A DNA stretch of 64,000 nucleotides from Halovivax limisalsi (GTDB taxonomy: Archaea > Halobacteriota > Halobacteria > Halobacteriales > Natrialbaceae), in the NCBI RefSeq assembly GCF_023093535.1, contig NZ_CP095757.1:2976001-3040000 (forward strand), in the 5' to 3' direction. Below are positions 17,051 to 24,363 of the stretch, piece after piece; positions within the stretch are counted from its first letter, which is position 1; the number at the start of each line of letters is the position of its first letter. The notes under the pieces are model-generated. The model worked only from the letters and a program-made list of their open reading frames with translations. It ran no database searches and was not told the DNA's origin. The translations under genes and the position numbers were made by a program.

Positions 17051-18373
17051 GTGACAGCGACCGTCCGACGGGCGAGCGTCGTCGCGTTCCTCAGTACGCT
17101 CGCCCTGAGCGTTCCACTGCTCGGGACGTCGGTCGGCGGTGCGATCGTCGTCGTCTGCACGCTCGTCGGGTTCGGCGTCCGACGCGGCAGGGTGTTCGAC
17201 GCGCTCGCGCTTCCAGCCGACCGGGAAGACGGTCGGCTCAACTCGTTACTCTTGCTCGTCCTCGCGATCGTCGTCCTCGGCGCGCTCGCGGGCGCGAGTA
17301 GCCTGCCGTGGCCGATCGTCGTCGGCGTGATCGTGCTTCTGGGCTACGGCGACCTCGGTGAAGCCATCGTCCGACGGCGAGGCGCCGACCGCGCGGTCGC
17401 GGCCGCAGCCTTCTGCGTCGTCGGCGGAGCGGCCGCCGTCGCGGGACAGGGGATCTCGCACGCGGCCGCCGGGACCGCAATCGAGTCGATCCTGCCGACG
17501 GCGCTCTTTCTGGGAGCCAGCGGTGCGCTCTTCGCCGCGATCCTGCGCGAGCAACTGCCGCGGTACGACGACCCGCTCGTCCTCGTCGCGACCGGCGGAC
17601 TCTGCTGGCTCCTCTCGCTGCTCGAACCCGTCCTCTCGGGCGCCGACCTCGCGGTATCGGTCTTCGTCGTGGTCGTCCTCGGCTACACCTCCTACCGACT
17701 GGATACCGCGTCGGTGACCGGAATGCTCGCCGGCGTCCTGCTCGGACTCGTGACGATCGTGCTCGGGGGGTGGGGCTGGTTCGCCGTCCTCATCTCGTTT
17801 TTCGCCATCGGCGGGCTCTCGACGAAGTATCGATACCAGGAGAAGGCCGCCCGCGGCGTCGCCGAAGCGAACAACGGCGCGCGCGGCAGTGCGAACGTCT
17901 TCAGCAACTCGGCGGTCGCCCTCGTCGCCGTTGTCGGCTACGCCGCCAGCCTCGTCTCGCTCGTCGAGATCGACCCCACCGTCTTCCAGTTCGCGTTCGC
18001 CGGGGCGCTCGCGACCGCCCTCGGCGACACCCTCTCGAGCGAGATCGGCGGCGTCTACGATAATCCGCGCCTGATCACGACTCTCAAACCCGTCCCGCCG
18101 GGGACCGACGGCGCCGTCACCTGGCAGGGCGAACTCGCCGGACTCGTCGGCAGCGCGACCGTCGCCGGGATCGCGACCGCGAGTTTCGGGGCCATCGGCG
18201 GCCTCGGGTCCGCCGTCGTGATCACGGCCGGCGTCGTCGGCATGACAGTCGATAGCATCCTGGGAGCGACGCTCGAAGGGACGAGACTCGGCAACCAGAG
18301 CGTCAACTTCTGTGCGACGCTGTCTGGGGCCCTCGTCGCCGCCGTCGCCATCTCCGGAATCGGACCGTTCTGA
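17051..18373 (+). CDS. DUF92 (TMEM19/VTE6-like) integral membrane protein
   Basis: A 440-residue protein with around 10 to 12 hydrophobic helices. The DUF92 core is visible as GLSTKYRYQEKAARGVAEAN, GARGSANVFSNSAVAL, then ALATALGDTLSSEIGG and GTDGAVTWQGELAGLVGS. Eukaryotic and cyanobacterial relatives include VTE6, a phytyl-phosphate kinase, so an isoprenoid-phosphate kinase activity is plausible. The N-terminal about 170 residues form an additional membrane region. The start is GTG, with a TATA-like element suitably placed. It is divergent from a prenyltransferase-like gene, which strengthens the link with polyprenol metabolism. Confidence 0.88.
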   Translation: MTATVRRASVVAFLSTLALSVPLLGTSVGGAIVVVCTLVGFGVRRGRVFDALALPADREDGRLNSLLLLVLAIVVLGALAGASSLPWPIVVGVIVLLGYGDLGEAIVRRRGADRAVAAAAFCVVGGAAAVAGQGISHAAAGTAIESILPTALFLGASGALFAAILREQLPRYDDPLVLVATGGLCWLLSLLEPVLSGADLAVSVFVVVVLGYTSYRLDTASVTGMLAGVLLGLVTIVLGGWGWFAVLISFFAIGGLSTKYRYQEKAARGVAEANNGARGSANVFSNSAVALVAVVGYAASLVSLVEIDPTVFQFAFAGALATALGDTLSSEIGGVYDNPRLITTLKPVPPGTDGAVTWQGELAGLVGSATVAGIATASFGAIGGLGSAVVITAGVVGMTVDSILGATLEGTRLGNQSVNFCATLSGALVAAVAISGIGPF

Positions 18374-18430
18374 GCCGTCCGCCTCGAGACCAGGGCCTGG
18401 GACGGACTCGGCGTCCCGGACGTTGTCGGT

Positions 18431-20011
18431 TCACGCCGGTTCGTCCGCGACCTCGTCGGCCGCCAGGACGGAGACCGACGCCGGCCGTTTGACGAACTGG
18501 CCGAGCGAGTCCGCCACGATCGTCGAGACGCCGGTGGCCGCCGCGACGTCGAGCACCTGCTGCGTACAGATCGCGTCGAGCACGACGACGGCCGGCGCGT
18601 CCTCGAGGTCGTCGAGCGTCGGCACGGCCTCGTCCGCGGGTCGCTCCGCGATCGAGTCGCCCGCTTCGTCGAGGATCCGCACGCGGTCGGTATCGTCCCC
18701 GACGATCTCCTCGACGTGGTCGTAGACCGACGACGCCGTCGAGACCGCGTCGGTCGCCTCGCGATCGGTCGAGGACTGATCCGGTTCGACCGAGCCGTCG
18801 TCGCTCGCGCCGTCCGCCGGCGACGTCGGCGTGATTGGCTCGCGGGTCGATTCCCCCGAACTACCCGCCTCGGTGTTACCAGCCGCCGACCCGGCCCGAG
18901 CGCCGGTCCGGGCCGTCGGTTCGTCCCGGCTGGTCGCGCCCTCCCGGACGGCAGCGTCGTCGACGGTGCTTGGAGCCACCGACTCGGCTGACGGGAGCGG
19001 TTCGTCGGCCGCCACGGAGTCGACGGCCGACGGCGATTCGTCGTTCGATCCTGCGTCGTCCGGCGTCGGATCGTCGGTCGAGACGGCGTCGGCGAGCCGA
19101 CTCGTGGGCGCGGGCGTGGCGCTCCCGTCGGTTGCGGCGATCGTCGATCGATCCCCAGCGCCGGACTCGGTGCTCGCCGGCTCGGACTCACCATCGACGG
19201 CGTCGGCCGAGACGACCGAGTCGATCGGCGTCTTGTTCCGTAACGCGTTGAAGACGTGGTGGTGGTCCAGTTCTTCGACCGACCGCCCCTCCGGCGGCCG
19301 AGCGACGTAGTCGACGTCGCCGACCTGGCGCAGTTCCTCGAGGATCAACGATCCCCCGCGGTCGGCGTCCAGAAACGCCGTCGTCGTTCGTTTGGTCGTC
19401 AGCATCGCGATCGCGTCCGGGACGTCGGTTCCCTCCACCGCGACGGCGTTCTTGATGCCGTAGGAGAGTAACGTCAGCACGTCCGCCCGACCCTCGACGA
19501 CGATGATCGCGTCGCCGTCGGCGACGCGTGGCCCCGCCGGCAGCCCGGCGTACTCGGTGACGTCCGCGACCCGGACCCGTTCGCGGACCGCGTCCAGGAT
19601 CTCCGAAGACGACATGACGCTGTCTTGGAAGCCCGTTTGGAGGAGATCCGTCGCTCGCTCGACGACCTCCCGTCGTTTCGCCGCTCGGACGTCCTCGATC
19701 TCCGCGACCTCGAACGTGGCGCGACACGGCCCGACGCGATCGATCGTCTCCAGGGCCGCTGCGAGCGTCGCCGTCTCAACCTTGTCGAGGCTGCTCGCGA
19801 TCGTGACGTCGCCGGTCGACTCGCCGCCGGCGCTGCGGACCGTGACGTCGATCCGTCCGACCTTCCCGGTTCGTCGCAACTCGGGGAGGTCGAGTTCGTC
19901 GCCCAGGAGGCCCTCCGTCTGGCCGAAAATCGCGCCGACGACGTCGCTCCGCTCGACGATGCCGGCCGCGGTGACCTCCGCGTGGATCAGGTATTTTTCG
20001 GTGTCCTCCAT
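18431..20011 (-). CDS. dnaG: Archaeal DNA primase-like protein DnaG
   Basis: A 526-residue archaeal DnaG. The N-terminal domain begins MEDTEKYLIHAEVTAAGIVE. The TOPRIM domain has IIVVEGRADVLTLL near 170 and TAFLDADRGGSLILEEL near 215, giving the acidic metal-binding residues. Residues about 290-430 are a very acidic Ser/Asp/Glu/Ala-rich insert, longer than in many relatives and typical of halophiles. The last about 90 residues form the conserved C-terminal domain. Archaeal DnaG associates with the RNA exosome and has primase activity in vitro. The gene converges with DUF92. Confidence 0.95.
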   Translation of the reverse strand: MEDTEKYLIHAEVTAAGIVERSDVVGAIFGQTEGLLGDELDLPELRRTGKVGRIDVTVRSAGGESTGDVTIASSLDKVETATLAAALETIDRVGPCRATFEVAEIEDVRAAKRREVVERATDLLQTGFQDSVMSSSEILDAVRERVRVADVTEYAGLPAGPRVADGDAIIVVEGRADVLTLLSYGIKNAVAVEGTDVPDAIAMLTTKRTTTAFLDADRGGSLILEELRQVGDVDYVARPPEGRSVEELDHHHVFNALRNKTPIDSVVSADAVDGESEPASTESGAGDRSTIAATDGSATPAPTSRLADAVSTDDPTPDDAGSNDESPSAVDSVAADEPLPSAESVAPSTVDDAAVREGATSRDEPTARTGARAGSAAGNTEAGSSGESTREPITPTSPADGASDDGSVEPDQSSTDREATDAVSTASSVYDHVEEIVGDDTDRVRILDEAGDSIAERPADEAVPTLDDLEDAPAVVVLDAICTQQVLDVAAATGVSTIVADSLGQFVKRPASVSVLAADEVADEPA

Positions 20012-20209
20012 TGGGATCTTCGCTCCGGTTTCGGAACGACGGTACTTTTCTAAAGGGAGGTGGGCGAGACTCTAATACCTGTTGACCGACGCCGCTCGCC
20101 GTCGACCGTACCCCGTGTGGCCGCCAGCCGACCCCTGTTTCGCCGCGACGGCAACTCGCCGACAGCGCGAAAGTGAGGATGAGGTCGAGGGGCCGACTGA
20201 CGGTCCGAT

Positions 20210-21124
20210 TCAGGCGTCGACCGCGGTCGGCCGGTAGGTACGCAGGTACCACCAGCCCAGGAGGGCGGTGAGTACGAGCAGGCCGCCGAGGAAGAAGAGC
20301 GAGCCCGGCGAAAAGGCCGAGAAGAGGCCGTCGACCGCCGCGTCGAGGAGTTCGACGACGCCGTCCGGCTCGGCGCCACTCGGATCGTCGACGGAGGTGT
20401 TGGCGGAATCGAGAAACTCGCCGTCACCCCCGTCTCGGGCGGCGTCCGCGGACGCGTCGGCGCCGTCAGCGGCGTCCGCCTCCTCCGTTCGTTCGCCGTC
20501 GGCGCCGTCCGTCCCGCCGCCGTCGCCACCGTCGCCGCCGCCATCCGCCGCATCGTCGGACCCGCCGCTGGCGCTATCCTCCCCGTCGGCCCCGGCGATT
20601 TCCCAGCCGCCGTCGTCACGAGGTGCGGCCCCGTCACCGGTGACTGTCACCAGTTCGCCGTCGACGCTGTCCTCGGTCGATGTGGGGGTGAACCGCTCGG
20701 CCGCCGCCTGGACGAACAGACTCGCCGCGGCGAGGACCCCGACGCCGCCGACGTATCGGGAGACAGCCTGTTTCAGCTGACTGGCGCGCGACTCGTCGCT
20801 GGTGACGATGAGCGGGCCGTTCGCCGTCGCGTAGACGCTCATCTCATTGCCGCGGGAGGAGTACCAGGTGTCGACGACCTCGACCAGACCGGCGTCCTCT
20901 AGCTTCTCCAGGTGGTAGCGAACGTTCTGGATTGACGAGTCGATCGCGTCGGCGACGTCGCTCGGCGTTCCCGGGTCCTCGTCGAGCGTCGCGTAGATTC
21001 GTCGCGCGGTCGTCGAGGAGAGCGCACCGAACACCGCGTCGGCGTCTTCGTCGTCCAGGTCGACGACGCGCGGCGTGCCGTCGGTCGAGGGCGCCTCCGA
21101 GCGAAGTGGGAACAGCCGAGCCAT
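20210..21124 (-). CDS. Membrane-tethered winged-helix (ArsR-like) regulator
   Basis: A 304-residue protein. The winged helix covers about 25-100, with FGALSSTTARRIYATLDEDP, DVADAIDSSIQNVRYHLEKL and GLVEVVDTWYSSRGNEMSVY. A hydrophobic segment lies at about 127-145 (VGGVGVLAAASLFVQAAA). Then comes a Gly/Asp-rich spacer of some 90 residues, and a second helix at about 275-297 (SLFFLGGLLVLTALLGWWYL). This suggests a DNA-binding head in the cytoplasm held to the membrane by two helices with the acidic spacer outside. A TATA-like element lies about 30 bp upstream. The signal sensed is unknown. Confidence 0.82.
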   Translation of the reverse strand: MARLFPLRSEAPSTDGTPRVVDLDDEDADAVFGALSSTTARRIYATLDEDPGTPSDVADAIDSSIQNVRYHLEKLEDAGLVEVVDTWYSSRGNEMSVYATANGPLIVTSDESRASQLKQAVSRYVGGVGVLAAASLFVQAAAERFTPTSTEDSVDGELVTVTGDGAAPRDDGGWEIAGADGEDSASGGSDDAADGGGDGGDGGGTDGADGERTEEADAADGADASADAARDGGDGEFLDSANTSVDDPSGAEPDGVVELLDAAVDGLFSAFSPGSLFFLGGLLVLTALLGWWYLRTYRPTAVDA

Positions 21125-21149
21125 GCGTCACCCGGACGTTCGTCGGGTA

Positions 21150-21160
21150 TCACCTATAGA
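21150..21160 (-). promoter_or_regulatory. TATA-like element for the membrane-tethered regulator
   Basis: Minus-strand CTATAGG lies about 30 bp upstream of the ATG at 21124, within an AT-richer stretch (21145-21200). On the plus strand the same stretch carries CTAAAATATCG at 21170-21180, a possible divergent promoter for the next gene. Confidence 0.45.
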
Positions 21161-21405
21161 CTTTCCCAACCTAAAATATCGATTTTACCTACGGAATTCC
21201 CGGTTCTCGAACGGTGAGTCCGCACGATCCGAGGATCGCACCAGTTCGACGGTTCGACGACGATCGGCCGGAATGGACCGGCCACTACGTTTCCGATATT
21301 CAACTAAAATGCGCATTGTTCCCGCGCCAAGAGCGGATAGTGGCCACGGACGGTGGTGAAATCCGGTTCGTAACGGTTTCGGTCCGCGGGCGCGAACGAT
21401 TCCGC

Positions 21406-21678
21406 ATGAACAGGCTCGCGCCGGCTGGCGAGGGACGCTGGGAACTCCCCCGTCACGCCCACCTCGTCGTCTCCGAGCGGCTGGAGCGGGGGTTACTCAC
21501 CATCTACGACTGCGCCGCGGCGCAACAACCGCCGACCGCGACGCTCCTCGGGACGCTCGAGCGCGTCGATGCCGACGCCGAGACCCGTCCGAATCCGACG
21601 GGCCGCGTCGTCAGTCTGCGAGAACCGGCGACGCTCGTGGCGACGGGCGCCGATCGATACGCGATCGAATCCGGGTGA
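21406..21678 (+). CDS. Hypothetical haloarchaeal protein, start uncertain
   Basis: From the ATG at 21406 this encodes 90 residues with no recognised domain. Hydrophobic strands alternate with charged turns (HAHLVVSERLERGLLTIYDC, TATLLGTLERVD). The frame is open back to a GTG at 21214, and a TATA-like element at 21170-21180 would suit that longer 154-residue form. However, codon third-position GC is much lower before 21406 than after it, so the shorter form is preferred. It lies downstream of an AT-rich divergent intergenic region. Confidence 0.55.
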   Translation: MNRLAPAGEGRWELPRHAHLVVSERLERGLLTIYDCAAAQQPPTATLLGTLERVDADAETRPNPTGRVVSLREPATLVATGADRYAIESG

Positions 21679-21816
21679 CGAACGGCTGTACGATAGTCGG
21701 GACGGCACGTCGACCGACAGGAGTGCCACGTCGACTGCGCCCGTCACGGAGCGGACCACCGGATCGTCCGCGTCGCGACTCGCCGGGTTTGAGTACCCCG
21801 TCGACGAAGGGAGGGT

Positions 21817-22731
21817 ATGCAAACGCACGTCGTGCCGGTCGGCTTCGACTACGATCGGTTGATCGCGCCGCTCGTCCGCGATCAACGGACCGTCGATCGC
21901 GCGATCCTGCTCGAAGGCGCCGTGGGGAGCGAGGCCAACGTCGAGTACTCCCGCAACCTCGCGCGCAAGCTCGAGACGGACTTCGAGAACTTGCTCGGCG
22001 CCGAAACCGAACGGTTCGTCCTCGAGGACGTCTACGACTACGACGGCGCCTTCGCCCAGGCCTACGACCTCATCACGGCCGAGCTCGACGCGGGAAACGA
22101 GGTCTGGGTCAACGTCGCGGCGATGCCGCGGACGGTGAGTTTCGCCTTCGCGAACGCCGCCCACTCGCTGATGGTCGAACGCGAGGACGAGCGCGACCAG
22201 ATTCACGCCTACTACACGGCCCCGGAGAAGTACCTCGAGACCGAACTCGCCGAAGAGTTGCGCGCCCAGCGCGAGTTGCTCGCGACGCTGCTGAACGCTA
22301 ACGAGGACGGCACGGTGCGAATCGATCCCGAGCGCATCGAGAGCCGCCTCGAGAGCGCCCGCGATCTCCTCGCGGAGTTCGACGAACGCGGCACCACCAT
22401 CGGGGCGAAGGAGATCGACGGCTCGCACGTGGTCGAGCTGCCGGTCGCGACGTTCTCGAACGTCAAGCCGTTCGAGGAGCTCATCCTCTTCAAGCTCGGC
22501 GAGGACGGCGAGTTCGAGTCGGTCTCGGAGCTCGCGGGGGCGCTCGCGGACGAACTCAACGAGGAGTACACCGACAGCTTCCGCTCGAAGGTCATCTACA
22601 CCGTCGATCGACTCGGCCCCGGCGGGAAGGGCCTCATCGAGCGCGACGAGCGCGGCAAGTCCCACCGGACGCGCCTGTCGACGATCGGCGAACTCTGGGT
22701 GCGAACGCACGCGGATAGAGAGATCGACTGA
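21817..22731 (+). CDS. DUF6293 (HFX_2341 family) CARF-like/winged-helix regulator
   Basis: A 304-residue protein, MQTHVVPVGFDYDRLIAPLV at the N-terminus. The first about 150 residues show the alternating strand/helix order of a Rossmann-like sensor (RAILLEGAVGSE, VWVNVAAMPRTVSFAFANA). The C-terminal about 110 residues form winged-helix DNA-binding domains (VKPFEELILFKLGEDGEFES, RSKVIYTVDRLGPGGKGLIE). I recall this architecture as DUF6293/HFX_2341, which recalls the CARF-type Csa3 regulators. No CRISPR or cas gene is in the window. A GGAGG sits directly before the ATG with only 2 bases of spacing, so leaderless translation is more likely. Confidence 0.82.
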   Translation: MQTHVVPVGFDYDRLIAPLVRDQRTVDRAILLEGAVGSEANVEYSRNLARKLETDFENLLGAETERFVLEDVYDYDGAFAQAYDLITAELDAGNEVWVNVAAMPRTVSFAFANAAHSLMVEREDERDQIHAYYTAPEKYLETELAEELRAQRELLATLLNANEDGTVRIDPERIESRLESARDLLAEFDERGTTIGAKEIDGSHVVELPVATFSNVKPFEELILFKLGEDGEFESVSELAGALADELNEEYTDSFRSKVIYTVDRLGPGGKGLIERDERGKSHRTRLSTIGELWVRTHADREID

Positions 22732-22810
22732 GCGCGGCGCGACCGGTATCGAGCCGCAGCCGAACGGGCCGCCCACCCAGCCTTTTCACGGCGTCGCTGG
22801 AACTGAGCGC

Positions 22811-24331
22811 ATGCGCGTCCTGGTCGTCCTCGGGCACCCCCGGACCGACAGCCTCTGCGGGGATCTGGCTCGCTCGTACCGCGACGGCGTCCGCGCGGCC
22901 GGCCACGACGTCGAGACGCTCTTCCTCGCCGACCTCGAGTTCGACCCGCACGTGCGGCGGGAACGGCCGGCCGACCAGCCGCTGGAACCCGACCTGACGG
23001 AGGCCGCGTCGCTGATCCGGTGGGCCGATCACCTCGCGTTCGTCTACCCCAACTGGTGGGGGACGATGCCGGCCCTGCTGAAGGGCTTTTTCGATCGCGT
23101 GTTCCGCTCTGGATTCGCCTTCGATTTTTACGAAGAGGGCGAGGGCGCGGGCCATCGCGAACTCCTCGACGGGAGAACGGCGGACCTGCTCGTGACGATG
23201 GACGTCCCGCCGTGGGTGTTTCGGTTGATCCAGCGCGAACCGGGAACCAACGCGGTCGAGCGGGCCACGCTCGGATTTGCGGGCGTCCGGACGACGGAGA
23301 CGGCCTACTTCGGCTCCGTCGAGCGTTCGTCGGTCGAGGAGCGCCGGGCGTGGCTGGATCGCGCCGAACGGCTGGGTCGTCGCCTCGAAACGGGTCCCGA
23401 CTCGCGAGTCGACCGGGTCAAACGAGCCGTCGGGACGGCCATCGGCGCGCTCCGCCTGCAATTCTACCCGATGGCCTGGATCGCGTACGCGATCGGTGCG
23501 CTGGCGGCCGCGGAATCGACGTCCGTCCTCGCCTCGAACCCGTTCTGGCTCGGCTTCGGATTCATCTTCTTCCTCGAGGTCGCGACCGTGCTGAGCAACG
23601 AGTACGCCGATTACGAGACCGATCGCCGGAACACCTTCGCCGGCCCGTTCACCGGCGGCTCTCGCGTCCTGGTCGAGGATCGGCTGGATTTTCGAACCGT
23701 GGGAATCGGGGCCGTCGGCGCCGGGCTGGCCGCAGCCGCGTTCGGTCTCGCCACACCCCTCCTGGGCCCAGGTCCGCCACCGGCGGTCACCGCCATCGCG
23801 GGCGGGCTAGCCGTACTGGCGCTGGGATATACCCTCCCGCCGCTCGAGCTGTCCTACCGGACGCTCGGCGAACTCACCGTCGCCGTCACGCACGGTCCCG
23901 GCGTGCTCCTCCTCGGATACGTCGGCCTCGGCGGGTCCGTTCAGGATCCGCTTCCATGGCTCCTGGGGCTTCCACTCCTGCTATCGATTCTGCCCTCGAT
24001 AACGCTGGCCGGGATCCCCGACAGGGCCGCCGATCGGGCCGCGGGCAAAACCACGATCGCCGTCAGATTCGGGTTCGACGGGGCCGCTATCGTCGCGTTC
24101 GCGACGACGATTCTGGCCGCAATTGCCGCCCTCTCCGCGTTCGGAGGCACCGGTCTCTCGGTACCCGTACCCCTGCTCGTCGGCGTGGTAGGGCACGCCG
24201 CCCTCCTTACGCGGGTCGTTCACCGACGGGTCCGCGGCCTGGAGTGTCCGCGACGCATCGACGGGGCGATGATCGCGGCGCTCGCCTATATCGGCTGGTT
24301 CGAAGCCTTCGCGCTGCTGGCGGTCCTGTGA
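22811..24331 (+). CDS. Fusion of NAD(P)H:quinone-oxidoreductase-like flavodoxin fold with UbiA prenyltransferase
   Basis: A 506-residue single reading frame with two domains. Residues about 1-195 match the MdaB/NQO flavodoxin-fold family: VLGHPRTDSLCG is the FMN/FAD phosphate loop and FVYPNWWGTMPALLKGFFD is the family motif. Residues about 215-505 are a UbiA membrane prenyltransferase. It has several hydrophobic helices, a first Asp motif VLSNEYADYETDRRN near 260-272 and a second GIPDRAADRAAGKTT near 400. UbiA enzymes attach polyprenyl chains to aromatic rings in quinone or lipid synthesis. The flavodoxin part could reduce the quinone product or precursor. The gene follows the DUF6293 regulator by 79 bp. 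Confidence 0.9.
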   Translation: MRVLVVLGHPRTDSLCGDLARSYRDGVRAAGHDVETLFLADLEFDPHVRRERPADQPLEPDLTEAASLIRWADHLAFVYPNWWGTMPALLKGFFDRVFRSGFAFDFYEEGEGAGHRELLDGRTADLLVTMDVPPWVFRLIQREPGTNAVERATLGFAGVRTTETAYFGSVERSSVEERRAWLDRAERLGRRLETGPDSRVDRVKRAVGTAIGALRLQFYPMAWIAYAIGALAAAESTSVLASNPFWLGFGFIFFLEVATVLSNEYADYETDRRNTFAGPFTGGSRVLVEDRLDFRTVGIGAVGAGLAAAAFGLATPLLGPGPPPAVTAIAGGLAVLALGYTLPPLELSYRTLGELTVAVTHGPGVLLLGYVGLGGSVQDPLPWLLGLPLLLSILPSITLAGIPDRAADRAAGKTTIAVRFGFDGAAIVAFATTILAAIAALSAFGGTGLSVPVPLLVGVVGHAALLTRVVHRRVRGLECPRRIDGAMIAALAYIGWFEAFALLAVL

Positions 24332-24363
24332 ATATCGCGCCAGGGCGACACAAACTCGGCCCA

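Noticed and set aside
21817-22731. CRISPR-associated role for the DUF6293 gene
   Set aside because: No cas genes or repeats were found in the window, so only a CARF-like regulator is claimed.
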